Assembly (NCBI GenBank): GCA_021849295.1
Contig: JAJZTA010000002.1
Span: 115,989-176,199 of the forward strand
Reading direction: 5' to 3'
Origin: Pseudomonadota bacterium
Lineage (GTDB): Bacteria; Pseudomonadota; Alphaproteobacteria; Micavibrionales; UBA2020
DNA: 60,211 nt
The translations under genes were made by a program, and so were the position numbers. Position 1 is the stretch's first letter, and each line of letters opens with the position of its first letter. This document shows, piece by piece, positions 1-8,475 of this stretch. The notes under the pieces were generated by a model. The model was given only the letters and a program-made list of their open reading frames with translations. It ran no database searches and was not told where the DNA came from.

Positions 1-281
1 GCACGCTCGTCAAACACCGGATCATTCCCCGCTTGCGCCAGATACTGCCTCTGGCCGTGGCGCCCGCGCTGCTGCTGGCGCCGGTTGCGCTCATCTCATG
101 GATCGCGGCTGTGCCGCTGGCTTTATGGATGTCGGTCTGTCTCGGCTATGGTCTTGTTCTGGCCATCCGCGCGCGGCGGGCGGAGATCGCGCTCGCCGGC
201 CCCGCAGCCATGCTGATGCATCTCGGCTGGTCCTCCGGCTTTATGAGCGGCTTTTTCTGGGCGCTCCGGAGGACGGCATGA
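1..281 (+). CDS. ExoA-like glycosyltransferase, 3' end only (partial)
   Basis: The reading frame is open from base 3 to a TGA at 279-281, so only about the last 92 residues of a longer protein are present. The visible part has a basic stretch (KHRIIPRLRQ) followed by two hydrophobic membrane segments and a short tail. This matches the C-terminal membrane anchor of ExoA-type family 2 glycosyltransferases of succinoglycan synthesis. The stop overlaps the next start (ATGA at 278-281), which indicates translational coupling with the ExoM-like gene. The catalytic domain lies upstream of the window, so the ExoA assignment rests on the tail and on gene order. Confidence 0.6.
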   Translation, partial: TLVKHRIIPRLRQILPLAVAPALLLAPVALISWIAAVPLALWMSVCLGYGLVLAIRARRAEIALAGPAAMLMHLGWSSGFMSGFFWALRRTA

Positions 282-1195
282 CGGAAACTTCTTCCACGGC
301 ACCGGCAGACATCGATGTCTGCGTTTGCACCTTCCGCCGCCCGCATATCGCGGCGACGCTCGCCTCCATCGCGTGGCAGAGGCTTGACCCTGAGCGGAAA
401 ATCCGCGTCATCGTCGCCGACAACGACGATGCGCCGACAGCACGGGAAACCGTCATGGCCGCCGCACGGCGGCATTCGCTGCAATGCGCCTACGTGCACG
501 CCCCGGCCCGCAACATCTCCATCGCGCGCAACGCCTGTCTTGCGGAGGCGACGGCGCCGCTGGTCGCCTTTATCGACGACGACGAAACGGCGAGTCCGCA
601 ATGGCTGGCCGCCCTGACCGGCACGCTTGAAGAAACCGGCGCCGACGTCGTGCTGGGCCCCGTACGCGCCATCTACCGTCCCCAATGTCCCGCCTGGATG
701 AAAAGCGGCGACTTCCATTCCTCGCTGCCGGTGTGGAAAAACAGGAAAATCGTCAGCGGCGGCGCGGGCAACGTGCTTTTGAAACGGGTCACGGCGCAAA
801 CGCTGCGCTTTCGCGAAGATCTCGGGCGCTGCGGCGGAGAGGATACCGCCTACTTCCATGCACTCGTGGAAGACGGCAGCCGCATCGCCTACGCCAGAGA
901 CGCCGTGGTGACGGAAGACGTGCCGCAAGAGCGCGAGAGCTTTCTCTGGCTGCTGAAGCGGCGCTTCCGCTTCGGCCAGACCCACGGTCTTTTGCTGCTG
1001 GAAGCGGCTCCCGAATTTCTGAAACGCACGCAAAACGCGGCGCTCGCCGCCGTCAAGGCCGTGCTGTGCCTGCTCATGGCGCTGCTCAATCTGCTGCGCG
1101 CGGGGCCCTTGCGGTTCTGGAGCCTGCGCGGCGCGCTGCACGCCGGTGCCGCATGCCAATTGATGAAAAAGACAGGGAGGCACCATGCGCCCTGA
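278..1195 (+). CDS. exoM: Glycosyltransferase family 2, ExoM-like
   Basis: A predicted cytoplasmic-face GT-A glycosyltransferase of 305 residues that would add one sugar to the lipid-linked exopolysaccharide repeat unit. It opens with the family 2 signature (DVCVCTFRRP, about residues 12-21), followed by VADND and FIDDDE as nucleotide-sugar/metal-binding Asp motifs. The block around WMKSGDFHSSLPVW and the GGEDT motif are typical of ExoM of rhizobia, whose length (~309) also matches. A hydrophobic segment lies near the C-terminus. The start at 278 has GGAGGA four bases upstream and overlaps the preceding stop; a longer reading frame from 98 lacks these features. Linkage specificity cannot be read from the sequence. 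Confidence 0.85.
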   Translation: MTETSSTAPADIDVCVCTFRRPHIAATLASIAWQRLDPERKIRVIVADNDDAPTARETVMAAARRHSLQCAYVHAPARNISIARNACLAEATAPLVAFIDDDETASPQWLAALTGTLEETGADVVLGPVRAIYRPQCPAWMKSGDFHSSLPVWKNRKIVSGGAGNVLLKRVTAQTLRFREDLGRCGGEDTAYFHALVEDGSRIAYARDAVVTEDVPQERESFLWLLKRRFRFGQTHGLLLLEAAPEFLKRTQNAALAAVKAVLCLLMALLNLLRAGPLRFWSLRGALHAGAACQLMKKTGRHHAP

Positions 1196-2159
1196 CATCT
1201 CCGTCATCATCGCGGCCTATAACGTGGAGCGTTACATAGAAAGAGCTGTGAGCAGCGCGCTGGCGCAATCCCCCGCCATCGAAGTCATCGCGGTCGACGA
1301 TCGCTCGACGGACAAGACATGGGACGCGCTTTTGCAGATCAACGATCCCCGTTTGCAGCGCATCCGGCTCACGGTCAACCGCGGCCCCGGCGGCGCGCGC
1401 AACGCGGGCATCGCGCGCGCTTCAGGCCGCTGGATCGCCGTTCTCGACGGCGACGACGCTTTTCATTCCGAACGGCTGGCGCGGCTTTTAAAGCTTGCCG
1501 AAGAACAAAAGGCGGATATCGTCGTCGATAATCTTTCAGTCTGCCGCGAAAGCGACGGCGCGACATTCCCGATGTTCCCGCCCGCCCGTCTGGCGCGCCT
1601 GCCCCTGCTCGGGCTGGCCGATTTTATTGCCGGTAACACGTCCCTTGCGGGCGGTTACGCGCTGGGGTATATGAAACCGGTCATCTCCGCCGCGTTTCTG
1701 CGTCGCCGCAAGCTGCGCTATCAGGAAGACCTGCGCATCGGCGAGGATTATTTTTTGCTGGCCGAGGCGCTCGCCCTCGGCGCGCGCTGCGCGGTCGATC
1801 CGGCGGAGGGCTACCTTTACACCGCCCGCGCCGGTTCCGTCTCGCACCGGCTGACCGGCACGGACATCCAGAACATCCTCGCCAACGACGCGCGGTTCGT
1901 TTCCCTGCACAAGCTTTCCCCCGCCGCGGCGAAGGCGCAAAGAAAGCGACACGCCAATTTGCAGGAGGCTTACGCCTACGCCTGCCTTGTGAAGGCGATC
2001 AAGAGCCGCGATTTTCCGTCTGCGCTGCGGGCGGCGGCGGCGTCCCCCTGCGCCGTCCGGCATTTATGGCGCCCCGCATGGGTGCGGACGCGCAAAATCA
2101 TCCCGTTTCTTCTTAACCGGAAAGGAAAACCAGAATGGCAACGGTTAACAATATTCTAG
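1185..2159 (+). CDS. exoO: Glycosyltransferase family 2, ExoO-like
   Basis: A 324-residue GT-A glycosyltransferase, predicted to extend the exopolysaccharide repeat unit on undecaprenyl pyrophosphate. It has the N-terminal Rossmann-like strand SVIIAAYNVERYI, the VDDRSTD motif, PGGARNAGIARASGRW and the DXD-type LDGDD, then a GEDYFLL block. These features and their order match ExoO of succinoglycan synthesis. The start has AGGGAGG four bases upstream and overlaps the end of the ExoM-like gene by 11 bases, so the two are very likely translated together. Donor and acceptor sugars are not determinable here. Confidence 0.85.
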   Translation: MRPDISVIIAAYNVERYIERAVSSALAQSPAIEVIAVDDRSTDKTWDALLQINDPRLQRIRLTVNRGPGGARNAGIARASGRWIAVLDGDDAFHSERLARLLKLAEEQKADIVVDNLSVCRESDGATFPMFPPARLARLPLLGLADFIAGNTSLAGGYALGYMKPVISAAFLRRRKLRYQEDLRIGEDYFLLAEALALGARCAVDPAEGYLYTARAGSVSHRLTGTDIQNILANDARFVSLHKLSPAAAKAQRKRHANLQEAYAYACLVKAIKSRDFPSALRAAAASPCAVRHLWRPAWVRTRKIIPFLLNRKGKPEWQRLTIF

Positions 2160-3472
2160 CGCGAGACATGAATCCCTATAGGGAGGATTCCGCTTCCGCC
2201 GTCCGCAAAACCGTTCCCGCGAACACCAACGCGAAGACGGATGCAGAGGAAATCATCATCAGCCCGCCCGTCGTTTCGACCGAGGGAGAGAGGGCGCGGA
2301 TTGCGTCCGATATCCGCATCGGGGGGAACATGAAAACCCTGTGGTTCGAGATCGACGAAATATACAAGAATTATCTGGCCGGCGATACGCTCGACGCTTT
2401 CGTCGTCGCGAGCCTGATTCCCGCCATCCTGCGCGGAGAGAACATCCGGCTGAAAGGCCCCATGTCCGCGAAGCTGTTTTACAATATTTCCTGCTCGCTC
2501 ATCCCGATCCTGTCCGAATATCTCGAAAAGCCCAGCGTCACGCGCATTTTTCCCGACGGGTTCACGGCTGCGACGACTGGCGGCGCGGGCGTGGCCGCGG
2601 GATTTTCGGGCGGCGTGGATTCCTTTTGCAACTATTACGATCATTCACACGGGCGCGTGCCGGACGCCTTCGCTCTCACGCATTTCATCTTCAACAACGT
2701 CGGCGCGCACGGGCAGCAGGGCATGGACGCCGACCGCGCCCTGTTTCTGCGGCGTTTTGCGCGCCTGCGGGACTGCGCGGACAAGCTGGGCAGACCGGCG
2801 GTCGCCGTCGATTCCAATCTCGACGAATTCATCGGTCAGAAGTTCGAGCTGACCCATACGCTGCGCAACACCGCCGTCGCGCTGCTGATGCAAAAGGAAT
2901 TTTGCAAGTTCCTCTATTCCTCCGGCTATCCCCTCTCCGAGACCAGACTGGGGCCGGATTCCAACATGTCGCATCTCGAACCCGTCATCCTCCCCCTGCT
3001 CAGCACGGAGCGGCTCGAGTGCATGGGCAGCGGCGGGCGGCACAGCCGCGTCGAGAAGACGCGCCGCGTGGCCGAAATCGCGGAAAGCCGCCATTATCTC
3101 GACGTCTGCGTCGCGCCGCACAATGCGCCGGAGGGCCTCGCCAATTGCGGCGTCTGCTGGAAGTGCATCCGCACGGCCACGACGCTGAAGATATTCGGCA
3201 AGCTCGAGGAATACGCCCACGTTTTCGACCTCAAGTCCTTTGCGATGTTCGAAAATCTCTACCTGATAGAGGTTATCGGCGGAAAAACACCCTACGTGAA
3301 GGAAATCAGGCAGCTTATCGCGGAAAAGAACTTCCCCGTTCCCCGTCTTGTACGGCTGATCGGCACGCTTTTGCCCGCAGCCGTGGCGCAGCAGTTCTCC
3401 ATGCGGATCATTCCCGCCCTGCTGCGTCACAAATCCATCGCCCGCTTTATCAACAGGAGTCTCGCATGGTAA
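2135..3472 (+). CDS. QueC-like PP-loop ATPase inside the exopolysaccharide cluster
   Basis: A 445-residue protein with a PP-loop (N-type ATP pyrophosphatase) motif GFSGGVDS at about residues 156-163. Such motifs bind ATP and adenylate a substrate carboxyl or amide. Four cysteines near residues 325-344 (one Cys, then CGVCWKC followed by Ile-Arg) match the spacing of the QueC zinc site CGxCxxCxxR. The ~150-residue N-terminus and ~100-residue C-terminus are not QueC-like, and no queuosine genes are nearby. It sits between exoO and the polymerase gene, overlapping both (25 and 7 bases), so it is probably co-translated with them. The start has AAAGGA eight bases upstream. Its role in polysaccharide synthesis or modification is unknown; adenylation of a sugar acid or amide is only an inference. 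Confidence 0.7.
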   Translation: MATVNNILARDMNPYREDSASAVRKTVPANTNAKTDAEEIIISPPVVSTEGERARIASDIRIGGNMKTLWFEIDEIYKNYLAGDTLDAFVVASLIPAILRGENIRLKGPMSAKLFYNISCSLIPILSEYLEKPSVTRIFPDGFTAATTGGAGVAAGFSGGVDSFCNYYDHSHGRVPDAFALTHFIFNNVGAHGQQGMDADRALFLRRFARLRDCADKLGRPAVAVDSNLDEFIGQKFELTHTLRNTAVALLMQKEFCKFLYSSGYPLSETRLGPDSNMSHLEPVILPLLSTERLECMGSGGRHSRVEKTRRVAEIAESRHYLDVCVAPHNAPEGLANCGVCWKCIRTATTLKIFGKLEEYAHVFDLKSFAMFENLYLIEVIGGKTPYVKEIRQLIAEKNFPVPRLVRLIGTLLPAAVAQQFSMRIIPALLRHKSIARFINRSLAW

Positions 3473-4797
3473 CCGAAATCGCGCAAAATCCACTACTGTC
3501 CGCAGCAATCATGCCGCCCCGGCGTGCGCGCGCAAGCGCCTATCCCTGCATCCCCGACTTTGCCGCCATGCTCTACGTCGCCCTGTCGACGGTCATCATG
3601 GCCTTTTCCTCGCTGTTCACGGTCTTTCCGATTCTGGTTTTCCTTGCGCTGTGGTTTCGGCATATTTTTTACAAGGGCGCCTTTATCCTGCGCCCTTCGT
3701 CCGCCCTGTTCGCGGCGGTGATGTTTCCATTTTTGGCCTGCTATTCCGTCTTCTGGTCGGATTATCCCTCAACGAGCCTCTATCACGGCACGGAACTGCT
3801 GACGCTGGCGGTCAGCGCCATCATCATCGCGCGGACCGTGCGGGTGAAGCCTTTCGTCAAAGGGATGATCCTCGGCATCGTCGCCGTCATGGGCATCACG
3901 CTGGCGAGCGGCGTTTACGCAACGGATTACTTGACACATGCCCGCGCGCTGATGGGATATTTCGGCTCCAAAAACGAGGTGGGCTTCTTCGCGGAAATCG
4001 GCATTTACCTCTCTCTGCTCCTGCTGGCCGCGCGCACGACGTTTTTCGAGAAACTCGCGTTCATTCTCCTGCCTTTGGGGCTGTGCGCCGTCTGTCTCGC
4101 GCTCAGCAAGTCCGCGACGTCGATCGCCTCGCTGGCACTCGTGCTCGGCCTGACGGCCGGCATCGCGGTGCTCATGCGCCTGCCGCGCCAGTTGCGCGGG
4201 CTGATGCTGACGGGGGCGATCCTGAGCCTGATGACAGGCGGCCTTCTCGTCATCGCGACGCGTTTCGACGTCATTAATGCGGTCCTTCATACCTTTGGAA
4301 AGGACTCGACGCTGACGGGGCGCACATATCTCTGGAGCGAGGGGATCAAAAACGGGCTGCTGCATCCGGCCCTCGGCTACGGCTATAGCGCTTTCTGGGT
4401 CGCGGCGCGGCCGGCGGCCCAATGGTACTGGCACGAATTTTTCATCACCAACGCGACCGGCTTTCACTTCCACAACCTTTATATCCAGACCTTCGTCGAT
4501 CTCGGCCTGGCCGGCGCCCTGCTCATGGCATGGCTGATCGCGTCGAGCAGCTGGCGGAGCTTCGCTCTGGTGTGGCGGCGGGGCATGACTTTGGAGACAG
4601 GGCTCCTTTTCGGCCTTGCTTTCCTGTTTTTTTTCCGCTCGCCCTTCGAGGTGGACACGCTCGGGCCCTACGGCATGGGGCCGCTGCTGTTCTTCTGGCT
4701 CGTTGCCTTCTCCAAAAGCAGTATGCGGGACGTACGCCAAAAGAACGATACCGCCGCGGTGCCGGAAGCGGAACCAAACTCCGGCATGAACGTTTAA
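3466..4797 (+). CDS. exoQ: O-antigen ligase/polymerase family protein, ExoQ-like
   Basis: A polytopic inner-membrane protein of 443 residues with about ten to twelve hydrophobic segments. It is expected to polymerise exopolysaccharide repeat units on the periplasmic side (Wzy role). Motifs typical of ExoQ are visible: FGSKNEVGFFAEIG near residue 165, SKSATS, and the loop DSTLTGRTYLWSEG near residue 280, followed by the H-rich FHFHNLYIQ motif. The ATG at 3466 overlaps the stop of the PP-loop gene (ATGGTAA). A much longer reading frame starting at 2341 is out-of-frame read-through of the upstream gene. The tail after residue 420 is polar and cytoplasmic. Confidence 0.8.
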   Translation: MVTEIAQNPLLSAAIMPPRRARASAYPCIPDFAAMLYVALSTVIMAFSSLFTVFPILVFLALWFRHIFYKGAFILRPSSALFAAVMFPFLACYSVFWSDYPSTSLYHGTELLTLAVSAIIIARTVRVKPFVKGMILGIVAVMGITLASGVYATDYLTHARALMGYFGSKNEVGFFAEIGIYLSLLLLAARTTFFEKLAFILLPLGLCAVCLALSKSATSIASLALVLGLTAGIAVLMRLPRQLRGLMLTGAILSLMTGGLLVIATRFDVINAVLHTFGKDSTLTGRTYLWSEGIKNGLLHPALGYGYSAFWVAARPAAQWYWHEFFITNATGFHFHNLYIQTFVDLGLAGALLMAWLIASSSWRSFALVWRRGMTLETGLLFGLAFLFFFRSPFEVDTLGPYGMGPLLFFWLVAFSKSSMRDVRQKNDTAAVPEAEPNSGMNV

Positions 4798-4838
4798 ACA
4801 TCTCTTAGGAAAACAGCCGTTTTTTGAGGAATGGATAA

Positions 4839-5861
4839 ATGAACAGCACCGTTCTCGTCACCGGTGGCGCGGGCTACATCGGCTCCCACGTCTGCAAAGC
4901 GCTGGCCGCCAACGGCTTTACCCCCGTCAGTTACGATAACCTGTGTTCGGGCAACAAAGATCACGTCCGCTGGGGGCCGCTGGAAGTCGGCGATATCCGC
5001 GACCGGGCGAGATTGTCGCAAGTTATGAAGCTCTACCGGCCGGAAGCGGTGCTGCACTTCGCCTCACTGATCCGCGTCGGCGAATCCGTCGTCAAGCCCG
5101 CGGAGTATTACGATAACAACGTCTTCGGCACCTTCTGCCTGCTCAACGCAGCGCGGAAGAACGGCATCCGCGACATGGTGTTTTCGAGTTCCGCCGCCGT
5201 TTACGGCATGCCCGATACCGACATGATCGCGGAAGGCCATCCGCTGCGCCCCGTCAATCCCTACGGCCATACGAAGCTCGCGATGGAAAACATGATCCGC
5301 GACTATGCGGCGGCCTATGGCCTGAATTACGCCATTTTGAGATATTTCAACGCCGCCGGCGCGGACATGAGCGCGGAAATCGGCACCGCCTACAAGGTGG
5401 ATACGCACATTATTCCTCTTTTGATGCGCGTCGCGTGCGGCGACATGAAGGAGATCGGCATCTTCGGCACGGATTACCCCTCGCCCGACGGCACCGCCAT
5501 CCGCGATTACGTGCATGTGCAGGACCTTGCCGAGGCGCATATTCTGGCCTTGCGCCATATCGGCAAAGGCAACGGGCGGCTGACGCTCAATATCGGCACC
5601 AGTGCGGGGCACAGCGTGCAGGACGTCGTCGATATGGCGCGGCGCGTCACCAAGCGCCCCATCCCCGCGCGCACCGGCCCGCGCCGCAGCGGCGATCCGC
5701 ACCAGCTGGTGGCCGACGCCGCGCAGGCCGGCAAACTGCTCGGCTGGAAACCGCTCTATTCAGACCTGCAGACGATCGTTGCCTCGGCCTGGCGCTGGCA
5801 GCTGCGGAAGACAGCTCTCGACGCCGGAAACGAAGATATAAAATACGCGAGAGCCATATGA
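4839..5861 (+). CDS. galE: UDP-glucose 4-epimerase (GalE/ExoB)
   Basis: A 340-residue short-chain dehydrogenase/reductase that interconverts UDP-glucose and UDP-galactose using bound NAD; it supplies UDP-galactose to the priming transferase encoded next. The N-terminal NAD site is TGGAGYIGSH (residues 8-17). The catalytic Ser is in the SSSAAVYG block near residue 125, and the YxxxK pair is in YGHTK near residue 147. Length and the C-terminal sugar-binding region match full-length GalE. GAGGAA precedes the ATG, and the stop overlaps the next start (ATGA). In rhizobial clusters this gene is called exoB. Confidence 0.95.
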   Translation: MNSTVLVTGGAGYIGSHVCKALAANGFTPVSYDNLCSGNKDHVRWGPLEVGDIRDRARLSQVMKLYRPEAVLHFASLIRVGESVVKPAEYYDNNVFGTFCLLNAARKNGIRDMVFSSSAAVYGMPDTDMIAEGHPLRPVNPYGHTKLAMENMIRDYAAAYGLNYAILRYFNAAGADMSAEIGTAYKVDTHIIPLLMRVACGDMKEIGIFGTDYPSPDGTAIRDYVHVQDLAEAHILALRHIGKGNGRLTLNIGTSAGHSVQDVVDMARRVTKRPIPARTGPRRSGDPHQLVADAAQAGKLLGWKPLYSDLQTIVASAWRWQLRKTALDAGNEDIKYARAI

Positions 5862-7255
5862 TGTCGCATGCCTCGAAAAGCACAGCTACGGGTCTTCTTC
5901 TCGCCGACGGCGGCGCAAGCCTGCTCGCCTTCGGGCTTGCCGCGCTGTGCGCTGCGTTCATATTCCCCCTCTGGGAGGCTTCCGGACTTTTCTTCCTGTC
6001 CGTTCCGTTTTTTCTGGGCTGCCTGTGCTATTTCGCGGCGCAGGGGCATTATACCCTGCGCGCGGCGTGGTGGACGCAGGTCGGTCATATATTGCTTGCG
6101 AGCGTCGCGGCTTTCACGGTGTCGATGCTGACCATCGATCTCCTGCAAACGCCGGTTCCGCTTGCGGCGAACCTGCTTCTATGGCTGTTCGTGCCGCCCT
6201 GCCTGATGTTGGGGCGCTGGCTCGCCCGCGCGTTTTTGACGGAGCGCGGGCTCTGGGCCATCCCGACCGCGCTGGCGGGGAACTACGCGGCCGTCCTCAG
6301 GCTCGTTCCCGCGCTGCAGGCGGAAAGCTATTTGGCATACGATGTACAGCATGCGTTTTTGCCCGACGCCACGGAAGCGCAAATCGCGGAGTTCGAAAAA
6401 CTCTATCCCGCGGCGCGGCTTTGCGGCGCGCTTGACGACCTGATCAGCGCGGACAACTATATCTTTTTCTGTCCCGACGGCGGCACCGCGGCGCAGGCGG
6501 ACATGCTCGCGCAACTGGAAAAAAGCCATGCCCGCTTCGCCTATATCCCGCCGGCGGAGGGATATTTCCTTTACAACGCCGCACCGAAAAAATTCTTCGG
6601 CTGCGGCATTATCGCGCTGGAATCCGGAGACCCGCTGCTGCCGGAGCTGGGCCGGTTTCTCAAGGACGTTCTGGACAGGGTCGGCGCGGCGGTCGCGATC
6701 GTGCTGCTCTCGCCCGTCCTCATCCTGATTGCGCGCGCGATCAGAAAAGACGGCGGGCCGGCGATGTACGGGCACACGCGGATCGGCAAGGACGGCAAGC
6801 CCTTCAAGTGCCTGAAGTTCCGCAGCATGGTCGTCAACGCGCAGGAAATCTTGCATGATCTGCTGGAAAACAATCCCGACATGCGCAAGGAATACGAGGA
6901 GACCTACAAGCTCAAGAACGATCCGCGCGTGACGAAAATCGGGAAATTCCTGCGCAAAACCAGCCTCGACGAGCTGCCGCAGCTGTTCAACGTCCTGCAG
7001 GGGCATATGAGCCTCATGGGCCCGCGCCCGATCGTCGAGGACGAAAGAAAATACTATGCCGAAAAAATCAGCGAATACCTTTCGGTGCGGCCGGGCATGA
7101 CGGGCCTCTGGCAGGTGAGCGGCCGCAGCGACACGGGTTACGGCCAGCGCGTCTATCTCGACAGCTGGTATGTGCGAAACTGGTCTCTTTGGAATGACGT
7201 TATCATTTTCTTCAAAACGATCCTGGTCGTTTTGAAGCGCAAAGGGGCTTACTAG
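5858..7255 (+). CDS. wbaP: Undecaprenyl-phosphate sugar phosphotransferase, WbaP-type
   Basis: An initiating phosphoglycosyl transferase (465 residues) that moves hexose-1-phosphate, probably galactose, from the UDP-sugar to undecaprenyl phosphate. The N-terminal third has four hydrophobic segments, then a soluble central region, then a membrane re-entrant helix at about 290-310 and the conserved catalytic domain. Visible motifs are [26 protein letters not shown] (catalytic Asp-Glu region), MSLMGPRPI and [15 protein letters not shown]. ExoY of Sinorhizobium has only the C-terminal domain, so this is the long WbaP form. ATGATG at 5858 overlaps the galE stop by four bases. Its position next to galE supports galactose as the first sugar. 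Confidence 0.9.
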   Translation: MMSHASKSTATGLLLADGGASLLAFGLAALCAAFIFPLWEASGLFFLSVPFFLGCLCYFAAQGHYTLRAAWWTQVGHILLASVAAFTVSMLTIDLLQTPVPLAANLLLWLFVPPCLMLGRWLARAFLTERGLWAIPTALAGNYAAVLRLVPALQAESYLAYDVQHAFLPDATEAQIAEFEKLYPAARLCGALDDLISADNYIFFCPDGGTAAQADMLAQLEKSHARFAYIPPAEGYFLYNAAPKKFFGCGIIALESGDPLLPELGRFLKDVLDRVGAAVAIVLLSPVLILIARAIRKDGGPAMYGHTRIGKDGKPFKCLKFRSMVVNAQEILHDLLENNPDMRKEYEETYKLKNDPRVTKIGKFLRKTSLDELPQLFNVLQGHMSLMGPRPIVEDERKYYAEKISEYLSVRPGMTGLWQVSGRSDTGYGQRVYLDSWYVRNWSLWNDVIIFFKTILVVLKRKGAY

Positions 7256-7282
7256 AAACCGATATTTACTGGGTAATTGAGA

Positions 7283-8044
7283 ATGGGAAAAAACATGACA
7301 GAACAAACCAAAAAATCCGGACTGCGCTCCGTCTCCGGCGCGATTTTCATCATTGCGTCTCTTGCAATGCTCTCCGCCTGCGCGGCTGACCCCGATTACT
7401 CCAACGTTCCGCCCGTACCCACGGCAGCCGCACCCGAGGCGCCGGCGGCGCAAAAACTGCCCGCCTACAGGGTGCAAATCGGCGACGTTCTGGACATCGA
7501 GCTCTACCTGAACCCCGAGCTGAGCGAAACCGTGACGGTCCGCCCCGACGGGATGATCTCCACCAAGATCGTCCAGAACCTCTACGTCTACAACAAAACC
7601 ACGGACCAGATCACCGCCATGCTCAAGCAGGCCTATAAGCGCATTCTCAAGAACCCCTCCATCACGACGATCGTCCGCTCCTTCGCGCCGATCAGGATAT
7701 ATGTCAGCGGCGAAGTCGCCAATCCGGGCGAGTTTCTCGTTGTGGGCCAGGCTCTCACGCTCGATCAGGCGATCGCCCGCGCCGGCGGCATCAAGCCCTC
7801 CGGCCTGCGCAAGGACGTCCTGATCTTCCGCCGCGGCGCGGGGGAGAACGAAAAGGTTTACGTCGCCAACTACTATGCCGCGACGCAGGGCGCCGACCCG
7901 ACCAAGGACGCGCGCCTCGCGCCCGACGACGTCGTGTTCGTGCCCAAGACCGGCGCCGCCCTGCGGTATCAGGCCTATCAGCAGAACTTCCAGCAATTCA
8001 TCAACCCCGCTGTCGGCATAGGCGCCGGAGCGACTATCCACTAA
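7283..8044 (+). CDS. Polysaccharide export lipoprotein, Wza/ExoF-like (Poly_export + SLBB)
   Basis: A predicted outer-membrane or periplasmic export protein of 253 residues. It has a lipoprotein signal ending in the lipobox LSAC (Cys near residue 35), a polysaccharide-export domain starting at YRVQIGDVLDIELY, and an SLBB domain beginning at RIYVSGEVANPGEF and running through LDQAIARAGGI. The C-terminus is short and lacks the transmembrane barrel helix of Wza, as in other small family members. ATG at 7283 is used; ATG at 7295 is an alternative with a better-placed GGGA. It follows the priming transferase by 27 bases, consistent with one operon. The co-polymerase (Wzc/ExoP) expected to partner it is not in the window. 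Confidence 0.85.
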   Translation: MGKNMTEQTKKSGLRSVSGAIFIIASLAMLSACAADPDYSNVPPVPTAAAPEAPAAQKLPAYRVQIGDVLDIELYLNPELSETVTVRPDGMISTKIVQNLYVYNKTTDQITAMLKQAYKRILKNPSITTIVRSFAPIRIYVSGEVANPGEFLVVGQALTLDQAIARAGGIKPSGLRKDVLIFRRGAGENEKVYVANYYAATQGADPTKDARLAPDDVVFVPKTGAALRYQAYQQNFQQFINPAVGIGAGATIH

Positions 8045-8085
8045 CATGCCATTGCCGCCGCCGTGCGGAGAGAGAGCTTGACCAG

Positions 8086-8460
8086 ATGCGTAATTTTCTA
8101 CTCGTGACAGCCTTCCTTGCTCTCGCCTCCGGCACGGCCGAGGCCGCGAACTTCTGCGTCGTCGGCATGGGGATACCGCCGCAATGCTTTTACAACGACG
8201 TGCGGTCGTGCATGAACGCCGCGCAGCCGCCCAACAGCTTTTGCGCCGTCAATCCGGACGCCCGCCTTTACTATTACGGCAGTTCGGATTTTTGCGCCGT
8301 CCATTCGGTCGGCATAGCACAATGCATATACGGCAGCCTCGAGGAATGTTACAGCGACTCCTACCGCGGCAGCTTCCGTGACAGGGTCGTTTGCATGGAC
8401 CGCGCGCAGCATCCCGACAACATCAGTCCGTACCGCTACGACCAGCGCATAGACCATTAG
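8086..8460 (+). CDS. Small secreted Cys-rich protein with two DUF3551-like repeats
   Basis: A 124-residue protein with a clean Sec signal peptide (hydrophobic residues 4-16, cleavage likely after AEA near residue 20). The mature part has two related units, about residues 22-56 and 67-102. Each has the pattern FC-A/V-V, a Gly-Ile pair, QC, a second C six or seven residues later, and a final C. This spacing resembles the DUF3551 family of small secreted rhizobial proteins, here duplicated. Eight cysteines suggest periplasmic disulfides. It lies between the export lipoprotein and the flippase gene in the same direction. Function is unknown. Confidence 0.7.
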   Translation: MRNFLLVTAFLALASGTAEAANFCVVGMGIPPQCFYNDVRSCMNAAQPPNSFCAVNPDARLYYYGSSDFCAVHSVGIAQCIYGSLEECYSDSYRGSFRDRVVCMDRAQHPDNISPYRYDQRIDH

Positions 8461-8475
8461 GCGGGGGACGTAATC

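Noticed and set aside
2341-3465. N-terminal extension of the polymerase frame upstream of 3466
   Set aside because: It reads the PP-loop gene out of frame, is Arg-rich, and the true start is set by the ATG overlapping the PP-loop stop.
2135-3472. Calling the PP-loop protein a true QueC
   Set aside because: It is about twice the length of QueC and its extensions are unrelated; only the ATP loop and the four-Cys pattern are shared, and no queuosine synthesis genes are adjacent.
6179-8047. A 622-codon frame on - opposite the WbaP and Wza-like genes
   Set aside because: It runs through two confidently identified + strand genes and encodes no recognisable domain.
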